Source: Sabellastarte sp. h YS-2021
Taxonomy: Eukaryota > Annelida > Polychaeta > Sabellida > Sabellidae
DNA length: 64,000 nucleotides
Reading direction: 5' to 3'
Assembly (NCBI GenBank): GCA_964017235.1
Contig: OZ024931.1
Span: 123,267,530-123,331,529, forward strand
Position 1 is the first letter of the stretch. Each line of letters opens with the position of its first letter. The position numbers and the translations under genes are program-made. Below, piece by piece: positions 33,424 to 45,370 of the stretch. The notes under the pieces were generated by a model, which did no database searches, was not told where the DNA came from, and saw only the letters and a list, made by a program, of their open reading frames with translations.

Positions 33424-34949
33424 TTTTAATTAAGCGTCCCTGAAAGGGCGCTTATTTGTTTTCGCCTCAGTTTCCTCGCCGCCGCCGCCGCATTATGGTC
33501 TCCCTTGAATATCTCCCTTATTATTAGAAGGTTTCAAACCATATTTGGCAGTTATATACCTTAGGCGTGGGAAAATTTTTCTGCATGCTTAAATTTGACC
33601 TTTGACCTTTATGAAGGTCACATGATCAAAAACTATTTTTTGAAGTACACCCCCTGTCATCACAGTTCAGGAAAAACTACTTGCTACAGAGCCTTATAAT
33701 TTGATACACCTGTTCATACTATCGAAAACGCTAGCTGATTAGATTTTGGGAGCAATCCCTTGAAAAATGTCTCATTTCTGAGTGATTTTCTGACACCTTC
33801 CAATCTGAAAGCTTTAAATTTAGGCCAACCCCCCTATTATCTTCTTAAGTATTGCATTTAGAGCTATAAAATGTACTGGGAGGTAATAGGAAACCATATG
33901 TGGAGAGTCTAAATAGCCGGTCAGTTTTACCCCCCGGCCCCCCCTTATGGGTCAAACTGGGGTCATAAAATAGCTGATTTTGAGTTTTTGCCTTATATCT
34001 CCTTTATTGTTGCTTTTATAGCTTCAGAATGTATTAAGAGGTATTGGAAAAGCATATATGGAGAGTCTAAATAGCCAGTCAGTTTTACCCCCCGACCCCC
34101 CCTTATGGGTCAAACTGGGGTCATAAAATAGCCGATTTTGAGTTTTTGCCTTTATCTCCTTTATTGTTGCTTTTATAGCTTCAGAATATATTAAGAGGTA
34201 TTGGGAAAGCATATGTGGAGAGTCTAAATAGCCGGTCAGTTTTACCCCCTGGCCCCCCCTTATGGGTCAAACTGGGGTCATAAAATAGCTGATTTTGAGT
34301 TTTTGCCTTATATCTCCTTTATTGTTGCTTTTATAGCTTCAGAATGTATTAAGAGGTATTGGGAAAGCATATATGGAGAGTCTAAATAGCCGGTCAGTTT
34401 TACCCCCCGACCCCCTCTTATGGGTCAAACTGGGGTCATAAAATAGCCGATTTTGAGTTTTTGCCTTTATCTCCTTTATTGTTGCTTTTATAGCTTCAGA
34501 ATATATTAAGAGGTTTTGGGAAAGCGTATGTGGAGAGTCTAAATAGCCGGTCAGTTTTACCCCCCGACCCCCCCTTATGGGTCAAACTGGGGTCATAAAA
34601 TAGTTGCTTTGGAGTTTTGCCTTATATCTCCTTTATTGTTGCTTTTAGACCTTCAGAATGTATTAAGAGATATTGGGAAAGTATATGTGGAGAGTCTAAA
34701 TAGCCGGTCAGTTTTACCCCCCGACCCTCCCTTATGGGCCAAACTGGGGTCATAAATAGCTGCTTTGGAGTTTATGCCTTATATCTCCTTTATTGTTGCT
34801 TTTATAGCTTCAGAATGTATTAAGAGGTATTGGGAAAGCATACAGTGCAGCTTTGTGCATTCTTAGCTTTATAGCATGCTTATTAAAACCACAAAGCATT
34901 TTAAACTTTAAGGGACGCTTCGCTTTTGTTAGCAAAAGCATTCCTCTAG
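33424..34949. mobile_element. Helentron-like element H1, copy 1
   Basis: It begins at the 3' end of H2. The 5' hairpin is TAAGCGTCCCT/AGGGCGCTTA around GAA (33431-33454), followed by (CCG)n. A subterminal AAGGGACGCTT (34910-34920) is the inverse of the 5' outer arm. The 3' hairpin GCTTTTGTTAGCAAAAGC (34922-34939) is followed by ATTCCTCTAG and T. Between them lie about six monomers of 157-158 bp: GGAGAGTCTAAATAGCC at 33902, 34060, 34217, 34375, 34532 and 34689. No protein. Copies at 43191 and 47806 share all parts. Confidence 0.82.
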
Positions 34950-36829
34950 TTATAGAATGATTAATGTTTTGTCATTTCCTGGTGCATATATGACCTTAAT
35001 TTTGGTTGGGAAACAGAGATAATGTTTTGTGTACTGTTAAAACTGAGGTTAAAAAAAATTAAGTGTCACTTGTGAAAATGTTGGCCTGGCCTGACAAAAA
35101 CATGTATTTTACCCAAATTTAATCGGCAAAATATATGTGTAAAACAGTAAAATTTTCTGATCTTTCTGCATTAAAATTAACTGCCATAATATGTTTGTAA
35201 AAATATGACAATTATCTTTTTTTTGCTGGAAAAGTTGGGGAGTGTTGCAACATCTTATAAATTCTACCAGCCTAATGGTACTTGTACATAAATTCAATTT
35301 TACAAGGCCCATCCTGAAATTAGCTCTTTCTTTTTATACATCTTCCATTCTCCCAGTAAATTTTTTTTTCTCCTTCAACATGTCTGTATAACAGAGATAC
35401 TCTCTATTTTGATTTTGTAAATTGCCTGCACTTTATTACTGGAATTTTTTTTTTCTTCGAGTGTCAAAGGTTTGCTGATTTTGATAAATTACCTTGTATT
35501 ACGCATTGCAATTGATTGAAAAGAATGCATTTACCAATACATGTTTAAAACTGTATATAAAATGCAAATTGTCACTATACAAATTTTTTTATGGTATCTT
35601 ATGGGATTAAGTTTATGGTTTATGGTCATATCCACAGATTAGGCTGTGTAAAAGGACCGAGACTGAACTGCATTATGGTGGCTAAACTTGTGGTTGATAC
35701 AATTATGAACAAGTAAAGCTGGCTCAGTCCATCACACCTTTCACAGACATTGTCTTTTTGTAAAATCTATGATAAAAAAAAATTCTTTTCGCAGTGATTG
35801 AATATCAGTAAAAAAAGTCCATCTCGACAAAAATATGGTGATTGATTAAACCTCTAGCATATCAAACCTTCCACTCTAAAAGTGGAGTAAAGATGATAGT
35901 ATTGATGACAGCTGTATATCTCTTTATCATGTTAAAAAAAGCTATTTATGTTGTAAATGTTACTCATTATATTTAAAAGGCATCACCAGTTATGTAAAAC
36001 TTATTACTAGTTATTTATGGACATCATATTTACGTGATCAACATGTTTCATCAATCTGGTAAAGGTCAACTGACTGAAAAGAGTTATAAATAATTCACTA
36101 ACAAATGTCACTCTCTTCAATAAAATAACAAAAAAAAAAATTCACATGGGTTTTGTATGAGATGGGGACCATATAACTATTACAGTATAGTGTTATTTTT
36201 CTTGTTCAGCCTCCTTACAATTAAACATGTACAGTAATTTTTTTTTCACTTGCTCGCAATGTCTTTTTAATTAAAGTACCACCATAAATCATATTTGTTA
36301 CTAAAGATTTATGTATGTACATGTGTGTGTTCTCTTCCAAAGTTTTACTTTTTGCATATATTATACAAAAATCAATGAAATAATTTGCTGAATACTAAAG
36401 AATTATGTAATAGTTTGAAAATATAGTGTTTTTTTTAAAAAAATAAATACTCAGTTTATTTTATGACATTTGATATGTATTAGGCATGATTATTATCAAC
36501 ATATTTGTACCTTGAACCCATTAACATAATTTCCTTATTTTCCTATAATTGTCGTACTGTTGAGGTGGCTATGTTAGTAGTGATGCCCATCAGTTAACTA
36601 TTTAAACTTACCTTGGTTTACCATTTACATCTATTGAATGAAATACAGGATAATTATGATTCAGATTGTCTTCACTGCATACATTTCTATTTTGATGTGA
36701 TAAAAGATTTCAGCTAGAGCCCCAAGGGTGATCAGACATGGATCAAACTGCAAATATTTTGAGTTTATGTGCCAAACCTGCGACATGTTTTGGAGTGCTT
36801 TCTGTATACTTGATGCAATGTATATGTTA
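34950..36829. other. No gene recognised
   Basis: AT-rich, with homopolymer runs; no supportable ORF, RNA gene or repeat boundary. If the SR gene continues, this is intron. Confidence 0.5.
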
Positions 36830-38318
36830 CAGTAAATATGCAAAATCAGTAAATACACGTATTTACTGAAATTTTCAGATTTGGTCAGTAAATACGCGTA
36901 TTCCCTGAAAATTTCAGTAAATACGCATATTTACTGGTTTTTTGGTCCAGTAAATACGCGTATTTACTAAAGTCATCATGAAGACTTTATATCTTAAATA
37001 GTTGGGTGTTATCTGCTATGTCTTCATATTAATAGTTAGTTCAAACTTTAAATGGCTTTGTCATATTCAAAGTTTGATACTTGTTTACAATCCAGCACTG
37101 GGATAACTATTTAATATCACTTTATAATTTCAAAAGCATTTGCATGTGATATGTGATAAAAACTTGTAATATTTTTTTTCATTTAAAATAAATTGTAATG
37201 TAAATAGACAAGTTTATAAATTTAAATATCCAAGTATTTATCAAATAATGATACTTTATGTACAAGGAACAACAAGCAAGGTAATAAGATTAAGATATAT
37301 TTCTTGTTCAAGAACTGAATTTCACTGTAGTTTTAACAATGTATTTTAACAATGTAGTTCTTTTCCAAAGGTTACCAATATAATATTTAGATAAAAAATT
37401 AGGGTTGAATAAAACTTCCCTTTAATGTTGTCCCTTCAATAGAGGAAGCCACACCACAACCATAGCTGCCTTAAAAGAGATTAAGTCCCTCTGAAAGACT
37501 ATGATGAAATCCAGTTGGGGGCTAGCTGGCCTTTTCATTGTTTCTACCAACAATTCTGTGATCAAGTAGCCAGTACCTACATTAAAGTCATAAATCTACC
37601 AGAAAATGGCAAAATATTAAGCCTTGATTGAAATAAAATAAAGAAACCACTTACTAATAATCTGTGTTTAACAATAGATTCTTCAAGAATACATGCAGAC
37701 TTTTTTGGGTGTAAATCATGTTGTCTTAAACTAAATGATAAGGTAAAATTTCTGAATGAAAGTACAGTTAAAATATGTTAAAATTTAGAAATTTAAGTTA
37801 ATTTCTTAAATTTTTATTTATTTCCAATAAAAGTGCTTTTTATGTATCAGTCGCATAAAAATAGTGAAAAGTTAAATGGTCTTTAATAATTTGTAGGGAT
37901 GACATAGGTCCTTAGTAGCTGTGGGATTAAAATAATATAAGCTTAAATGAAATATCTTCAGAAGCACATAGCTAAAGTTTTTAAAAATAAATATTTAAAA
38001 GCCCAGTGCTATTTTTTCAACATATTTGTATGTAATGTACTGAAAAATGAAGTATGCTTAGTATGTTCTAATAGTCATCATAATAGAGTAAAATGATCCA
38101 ATATAATTCACAGTTTGGTTTACAACCATTTAGTATTATATAGAGTAAAGTGTTCCAATATAATGTACATTTTGGTTTCAAAGTTTCATTTCACATATTT
38201 ACTGAAAGTCAAACCAGTAAACTTGTGAAATAACACAGGTCATAAATCAGTAAATACGCGTATTTACTGGTATTTACTGGAATTTTCAGTAAATATGCGT
38301 ATTTACTGAAATTTTCAT
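36830..38318. mobile_element. Element bounded by clustered 22-bp palindromes
   Basis: The left end (36830-36968) and right end (38247-38318) are built from repeats of CAGTAAATACGCGTATTTAC followed by TG, a perfect 22-bp palindrome with variants, joined by GAAATTTTCAG spacers. The roughly 1.3-kb interior has no ORF. A fragment of the same family lies inverted at 29055-29364. The compound inverted ends resemble foldback elements. No transposase is visible. Confidence 0.65.
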
Positions 38319-38345
38319 ATATATATATACGTATGTAGTTACATA

Positions 38346-38868
38346 GACCTTGGTGGCCCAGTGGTGTTATAATTGATTACTTATCTCTCACCATTCTCCT
38401 CATGAGTTCAGGTTTCTGCCCTAACCTTATGTATGCCTGTTGATATCCAGTGGTTTACAGTGCATAATCTTAACCAAATCAAATCATGCTTCTAGGTAAC
38501 CCTTAATCAATTTATGCCTCCAAGTACCTTCAATTCAATCAATCATGCTTCCAGGTAAACTCCAAAATAATCAATCCATGCCTCCAGGCAAACCCTAAAG
38601 CAATCACTCCATACCTTCAGGAGGGCCCAAGTCCATCAATCCATGGTTCCAGGTAAAGCCAAATGAATCAATCCATGCCTCCAAGTAAACCTAAATCAAT
38701 CCATTCCTTCTGGTAAACCTAAATCAATCCATTCCTTATGGTAAACCTAAATCAATCCATTCCTTATGGTAAACCTAGATCTATCCATCAATCTAAGCCT
38801 CCCACATTCTGCCATGATATGATCTGTACAATGTATTGAAAGTGACATTAAACTCAAACAAAATACCC
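38346..38868 (+). mobile_element. SINE with an internal minisatellite
   Basis: The head (ACCTTGGTGGCCCAGTGGTG) and 'GTTTACAGTGCATAATCTTA' match the SINE family, and the 3' end (CATGATATGATCTGTACAAT, then GAAAGTGACATTAAACTC) is at 38811-38855. Between them, where other copies have about 70 bp, are some ten units of AAATCAATCCATGCCTCCAG followed by GTAAACCT (38480-38795). Confidence 0.75.
38480..38795. repeat. Minisatellite, about 28-36 bp unit
   Basis: Imperfect repeats around CAATCCATGCCTCCAGGTAA, most regular at 38690-38770, where AAATCAATCCATTCCTTATG recurs. It is contained within the SINE. Confidence 0.85.
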
Positions 38869-38875
38869 CATGAAC

Positions 38876-39548
38876 CAATAGCATCTACATGCAATGATCA
38901 ATCATCATACTAACTTACTGTGTTTATATAGGTTAGCATATGCAATGAGTCACTTAAATCATTTTCCACCAAAACATGAGACTATTTTAGCACCATTAAA
39001 TTTCCATTTGTGAGGGGAAAAGGTTGTTTTTTATATAGAGCAGATTATTTTATTTCATGGATACTGAATTATAAATAGTGCTTTGTGCAGTTGTGCTTGG
39101 GTTTTGTTTCTTTGATAGTTATCAGTGTTCATTGAACATTTTTGCACAATGAACTGTTTTGTATTTGTTTATGTATTATCATTTATCAGTATATAAATGT
39201 CATGAAGTTTGTCATTGCTTCCTTTTGCTTTTTTTCTGTGCTGTGCAGGCATGTATATCTCTTAATAGTATAAAATAAATACTTTAGTCAAATTTCAGAA
39301 ATTACTGTCCTGTATCTTTTGTGATAGAGGTGAGCTTCTCATGTAGCTAACACAATCCTACAATGCATGGAGCTCTTCAGCCAATATTACTGGTTGATAA
39401 AACAAAGCTGAATGTAAAAATATAAAGCTTTTTTGTGAAAAGGTTAGTTTCTTTATGTAACCAAAAATTTTTTTTTTTGAGATTTAAATAGTTCTTTGCA
39501 CTTTGTCTTTTGTATTTATACTTTGCACATTCTTTGCTTTGTAAACCA
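38876..39548. other. No gene recognised
   Basis: AT-rich; no feature supported. Confidence 0.45.
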
Positions 39549-39558
39549 ACATACCACC

Positions 39559-39598
<40 letters not shown>

Positions 39599-39600
39599 TC
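39549..39600. repeat. CCA/CTA trinucleotide run
   Basis: Five CCA-type followed by about ten CTA-type triplets, then a locally C-rich stretch to about 39960. It opens all three plus frames (poly-Thr, His/Tyr, Pro/Leu) and a minus-strand Ser/Gly frame. I do not regard any as a gene. The interval to 40744 contains nothing else supportable. Confidence 0.8.
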
Positions 39601-40874
39601 GCTGCTGTGGCTGTCACCAACTGTACTACTTCTACTGCCAACTGTACCAGAACCACCAAAGTCCTGCCTACTACTGCAACTACTGTGACTCCCTCTCACC
39701 TGAACAAAGTGTCACCCATACCACAACTCAAACAGCTCCACAAACCTATCGTTGAGCTGATGATGTGCCAACAGACCAGGTGCTCTGACCCACAGAACTC
39801 TTCTACCACCACACTCTACTGCACCACAGACCCAATGTAACTCATGTAACCTTGACCTTAAGACCACTACCAATAGCATTAGCAGATTAGTGGGGGAACC
39901 CTGCCAATTTACCACCTGCTTTGGGGGTCTTTCTCTCTGCCACATCAAATGCACTGCTACCAATTACTGCATGGTTCCTTTGAGTTTGAACATACTCCCC
40001 AACAAGGTAGCGGTATAACTTTTTTTTCGTATATATTTTCTATCATTTTTAGCACCCCCTGTTGGGGAATTTCTAAAAGTGTTTAGTTTCTTCCATTTAC
40101 TGCATAAAATAGTATCTGAATAATCATTGTATCGACAAGATGTTCGGATCAAATGTATGTATTGAATGCATCATGATGATGCCATATAGATATCATTTTG
40201 CCATAGATAGATTTTCTTCATTGATACTCACAAAACAGCTACAATTGTCTGTAGCTGCACCTGAGTTTCATCAGGTATTCATTGCTATGAAAGCCTGCTT
40301 GTGAATGTGTGAATGAATTAGCTAAGATAGCTGCCGTAGCAATTTTATGTTAAATTCCATCTTATTATTAGATTTCATCACCACCAAATTTTGTTTGTAG
40401 GTCTATTATATCAGCTGTAAGCTGCAAAACATTCAAAGACATGAGGAATGCACTAGAATTTATGAAAGTCTACTGACATACCTAGCCTATTGCTTACTTA
40501 GCTTCAGTGATGAGACGGGTACACATCACACTACACCACAATTCATGAAAGTCTGGAGACAAAGAAAAAAAGTGAGCTCTAGAAGCATAAAACCAAACCA
40601 AAATAAGCTCCGATCATATAAAATAAAGCCTATTCTCTTCATGTAGGTGTGTAGAGTATGCTTTTATTTCAAAACATATTTTCTACTGAGCTACTGGAAT
40701 AAAGATTTTTCATATGTAGCCCAGGACATTTTTGCACATAGTCTGACTTAAATTACACTTTTATTGGGTTAATATATCTTGCCTAATGGGCAATTAGCTG
40801 TACTGCCAGTGGAAGCCAGCCCTGCTAAGTGCCAGAAAAAGACGCTTTGTGTCTCAACTGGCAGAGCCAGGTAC

Positions 40875-41660
40875 ATGTTCAGTAAACATTAAGAATATTT
40901 TTAAATGTTTCAAACATTTTCAAAATGTTTTACAAACCAATTTAAACCCTATCTTTTGGGTTAATAAATGTTTCCAAGTAAACATTTACACTATAATATT
41001 TAAACATTTATTGACCAGCTGAAGAAGTGAATATTTTTCAGACATTCATCATGAAATATTTGATAAACAGTATACTTAATATGTTTAAACAACATTTGTT
41101 GCAATTTTTTGTAACTTTTTGCTCTGAAAATGATTTACAAACTTTTAATAGCAACTAGTTTTCAGACCCATCATTTTAAAACATTTTTGAAATGTTTTCT
41201 ATCAAATGTTTTGCAATCATTCTAGCAAACTGTTTTTAAAACTCATATTTTCAGAATGCTTATGAAATGTTCACCTTCAAACATTCTCAAACAAAGATGG
41301 GGATGACCATTTATAGGGGATTTCAGAGGACTTCGTCAAAAATTGCCCCACAATTAAGTATGGACACAATTTATAAACCACAATCTTATAATTTTAGACA
41401 TAAAAATAATATTTTCATTAGTGGGCAACCTAAAAAGATATTGAATTTGACCTCTGACCCCAATTTAGGTAATATTTTTGAGACTTTATCATGTTCATTT
41501 GTAACGTTTTTCTAACATTAGTTATCAAACGTTTAATAAACGGTTCACATAAAACCTTTTGAAAACAATCTATTATAAATGATTTTTGTATCCATCATTT
41601 TTAAACCTTTCAACAAATGTTTCCTCTCAAACATTTGCAAAAGTCAAAAATATTAACCGA
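40875..41660. mobile_element. 786-bp insertion rich in AAATGTTT words
   Basis: It splits the left DIRS-2 repeat, shown by comparison with the right repeat. GTAC occurs at both borders (40871-40874, 41661-41664), a possible 4-bp duplication. The interior is dominated by inverted AAATGTTT/AAACATTT words, able to fold back on itself. A plus ORF at 41267 is not credible. Confidence 0.6.
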
Positions 41661-41858
41661 GTACCCTCCACTTGCTAGCTGTCGTTGCCTACTTCCTTCC
41701 TGGCTAGACAATGTGAAATCATATCATCTTTTTTGTTTGGCGTATGTGCAGTCAAGATGTGTTTTTAATAACTGTCGATTTGTGAAGCTTATGTGAAATA
41801 CTTCAGTTAAACTCTTGTATTCAACACAACTTTTGTGTAGAATTGTTGCACACATATC

Positions 41859-43190
41859 ATGGCATCACCAGGACAAAGAAGAGGTGCCTGTGGCCACCTA
41901 ATGGCAGGGTTTGATCTGTACTCATAATGCACACATTGCCACAACAAGGATGAAGGGTTAGACCCCTGTGTAATGTACAAGGGCTGTGTGTTTTGTTTTC
42001 AGAAAAGATCAACGTTTCTGGCTAGTTGATCTGGGCTCTGTCTCGGTTCTGTGGCATATGAATAGGAAATCATCAGAGCAAGTTGCTGAACCTGTTAAAG
42101 AAAAATCCAAGACATCTACACCTCCTTCCAGATATAGCTCATTCAACAATGAACTGAAAGTTTCTAGACCAAAAAATTTCAGAAAGACTTTTTCGATTGG
42201 AAGCTCTCATTTGGCAAATACCTTGGAAAAACTGACTGACCAGTCGTTCTTCAGTACTATTCTAAGTGGCTATAGGTCACCCACCCCCAGTCGGTGCTGT
42301 CACTGATAGACCTTACCTACCAATGACCAGACAACGCTGACCTAGGCTCCAGCTCTGCACAAGCAGATCCTTCCAGCTATGGTGGCTGCTAGATCTCCCC
42401 CCACCTCAAGAACCAACCTCAGGCATTGAAGTCAAACTTTATACTTTTGCCCACTCTATATCACCATTCAGGCCAGTAGAGGAAGAGGGAGAGCTGTCAA
42501 ATCATGATATTGAAGTTGGTCCCTGAATGAAGCTGGCCAATTGCAGTGTGAAGAGCAATCATACAGAGAGACTGTTAGAGGAATACGTTCCTGTTATGAA
42601 TGACACCATATTCCTGAATTTGACATTGCCTTGTGTTCTGCTGATGATAACTGCTTTTCTGGGCCCAGATCACAACTGACAGGCAACTTGATTTACTGAC
42701 TGATGAGTGGCTCTGTAAGAAACTGGAGAAACTGAACTTAACTTCTTGTTGAGGGCTATCCCTCCAGAGGTTTGGATGCTGGAGGTACAGTAGAGACCAG
42801 TTTATCAAGACTCCTTGGTCTCAGACAAAAAATGTGTAGCATACACACTAACAACCAGAACTCTTCAGCAATGCTGTGTCCTTCTGGTACAATGAGGTAC
42901 AATCAGCAAAGCTCAACAGTACATATACCTAGATTGCAGATCATCAGGCCTGTCATCTACACTACCTGCCTCAAAACCCATCTCAAAAGAAATCCTCAGG
43001 CTGCCAGAGAATCAACATACATGTGCAACTTGGTGACAAGGTTTAACAGGTGCCTCACCAGAGTGCAGGAAAATATGATGACCAAGCTTAAGCTAATTTA
43101 AGGTGGTCAAGCTAAAGGCATGTGTCGGCCAGGGCCCAGAGTGAACAAACAATAGAAATGGTCAAAACACAAGCATCACTGGCTTTCTTT
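41859..43190 (+). pseudogene. DIRS-2 ORF1 (gag-like) and region ahead of RT
   Basis: Starts MASPGQRRGACGHLMAGFD, then a stop, then the Cys-rich CTHCHNKDEGLDPCVMYKGC block. The spacing and MxSxGQxxGxCGxxMAxF pattern match the DIRS-3 ORF1 start, supporting a shared module, possibly zinc-binding. Downstream a 107-codon open stretch (41986-42306, Ser/Lys/Pro-rich) and several short pieces continue towards the polymerase. Stops and frame changes are numerous. The region ends in GCTTTCTTT, where the H1 element enters ahead of the FLVPKPNNKW codons. Confidence 0.6.
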
Positions 43191-44246
43191 AAATAATTAA
43201 GCGTCCCTGAAAGGGTGCCTCTTTGTTTTCGCCTCAGTTTCCTCGCCGCCGCCGCCGCATTATGGTCTCCCTTGAATATCTCCCTTATTCTTAGAAGGTT
43301 TCAACCCATATTTGGCAGTTATATACCTTAGGCGTGGGAAAATTTTTCTGCATGCTTAACTTTGACCTTTGACCTTTATGAAGGTCACATGATCAAAAAC
43401 AATTTTTTTGAAGTACACCCCCCTGTCATCGCTGTTCAGGAAAAACTACTTGCTACACAGCCTTATAATTTGACACACCTGTTCATACTATCAAAAATGC
43501 GAGCTGATTAGATTTTGGGAGCAATCCCTTGAAAAATGTCTCATTTGTGAGTGATTTTCTGACACCTTCCAATCTGAAAGCCTTAAATTTAGGTCAACCC
43601 CCCTATTATCTTCCTGAAGTATTGCATTTAGAGCCATAAAATGTACTGGGAGGTAATAGGAAACCATATGTGGAGAGTCTAAATAGCCGGTCAGTTTTAC
43701 CCCACGGCCCCCCCCTTATGGGTCAAACTGGGGTCATAAAATAGCTGATCTTGAGTTTTGGTTATATCTCCTTTGTTGTTGCTTTTATAGCTTCAGAATG
43801 TATTAAGAGGTATTGGGAAAGCATATGTGGAGAATCTAAATAGCCGGTCAGTTTTATCCCCCAACCCCCCCTTATGGGTCAAACTGGGGTCATAAAATAG
43901 TTGCTTTGGAGTTTTGCCTTATATCTCCTTTATTGTTGCTTTTGGACCTTCAGAATGTATTAAGAGGTATTGGGAAAGCATATGTGGAGAGTCTAAATAG
44001 CCGGTCAGTTTTACCCCCCGAACCCCCCTTATGGGCCAAACTGGGGTCATAAATAGCTGCTTTGGAGTTTTTGCCTTATATCTCCTTTATCGTTGCTTTT
44101 ATAGCTTCAGAATGTATTAAGAGGTATTGGGAAAGCATACGGCGCAGCCTTGTGCATTCTTAGCTTTACAGCATGCTTATTAAAACCACAAAGCATTTTA
44201 AACTTTCAGGGATGCTTCGCTTTTGTTAGCAAAAGCATTCCTCTAG
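43191..44246. mobile_element. Helentron-like element H1, copy 2, inside DIRS-2
   Basis: Same 5' hairpin (43198 onward), (CCG)n run, about three 157-bp monomers, subterminal inverted repeat, 3' hairpin and CTCTAG at 44241-44246. The left flank ends CTTTCTTT and the right flank begins TTTTTCTTGG, so it entered a T run in the DIRS coding region. Confidence 0.85.
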
Positions 44247-45370
44247 TTTTTCTTGGTTCCCAAACCCAACAACAAATGGAGACCTATCCTAGATCTGAGC
44301 TCACTTAACAAATTTTGAAGTCAGAAAAATTAAAAAATGGAGACAGCAGAGGGCTTCCCTTCAGCCAGGCAGATGGGTAACAACTTCAAGGATGCCTACT
44401 TATATATATCAGTAAACACACATTCCAGGAAATACCTGTGTTTTCACATCCAAGGTCAGTTCTACCAATTCAGCCTACCATTTAGTCTCTCCACTGCTCC
44501 CTTTGAGTTTACAGTGGTAGTAAAGGAAGTCAAACTGATGGCACAAAACAAAGATATAAGAATCCACCAGTACCCAGACGACTGGTTGGTCAGAGCTACA
44601 TCCCAAGGAACTTGTGCCAGCATACAGAGGCCCCTGTCCTAAATTGTCAGCAACTAGGTTGGATAGTAAATATGGACAGATCAGAACTGAAGCCCAAACA
44701 GGTATTCGATGTTGTAGGCTACCAGTTTGTCCTCAGGGAGGGCAAGGTCAGACAGACCCTAGAGGCCAAGGAATTCCAAGACCTCTGCTCAGACAAGATT
44801 GTCCTCATAGCAACACCCTGGTTGTTCGCCTACATAAACAAGGAAGGAGGAGTGGACCCACTGTGTGCCCAACACATTCCAGGTTGACCGAATGTGATAG
44901 CTGACAAGCTCTCCAGGCTGGGCCAGAACATTCAAATGGAATGGACTCTCCTGCCAGAGATCTTCCAGATGATATGCAACAGGTGCCACCCACCTCAGGT
45001 AGACCTGTTTGCATCAAGGTGCAAAAACAAGCTACCTCAGTTTGTTTCACCAGTAACACACTCAGTTGTCTGGGTGGTTGATGCATTCAGTCTATCCTGG
45101 TAGGATCTAGACTCCTATGCCTTCCTACCAGTAGCCTTGCTGGGTAAAGTGGTGGGGAAACTAAGGGACTACCCATGCAGGAGATTGCTCCACAGTAGCC
45201 CCACATGCCCTGATTCTGAGATCTGGTAGCTCTGTCAGGCCAGATCCCCCTGTACTCGCCCAAACTGCTCAATCTGCTTAGTCAACCTTTCAATCAGATT
45301 CAGCACAAGAATCTGTCAAACCTAAATCTCCATGCCAGGCTTCTACAGTCTTAGCTTTCTAAGGGCAGGT
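44247..45370 (+). pseudogene. DIRS-2 reverse transcriptase, residual RNase H and linker
   Basis: The reverse transcriptase begins FLVPKPNNKWRPILDLSSL right after the H1 insertion, then KDAYLYISVNTHSRKYLCF, FSLSTAPFEFTVVVKEVKLM and the active site HQYPDDWLVRA (44564), in which both Asp remain and Leu is Pro. GYQFVLREGKVRQTLE leads directly to AKEFQDLCSDKIVLIAT and YINKEGG, then QHIPG and NVIADKLSR. The first RNase H Asp/Glu region and the central part are deleted, so RNase H is lost. The linker keeps VDLFASRCKNKLPQF. Frameshifts are present. Confidence 0.8.

Noticed and set aside
35640-35716. Possible exon after TATCCACAG in phase with the SR gene
   Set aside because: It gives 26 residues to a stop without RS or other recognisable content.
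39496-39840. Poly-Thr, His/Tyr and Ser/Gly ORFs
   Set aside because: They are open frames of a triplet repeat on both strands, with no domain or start context.
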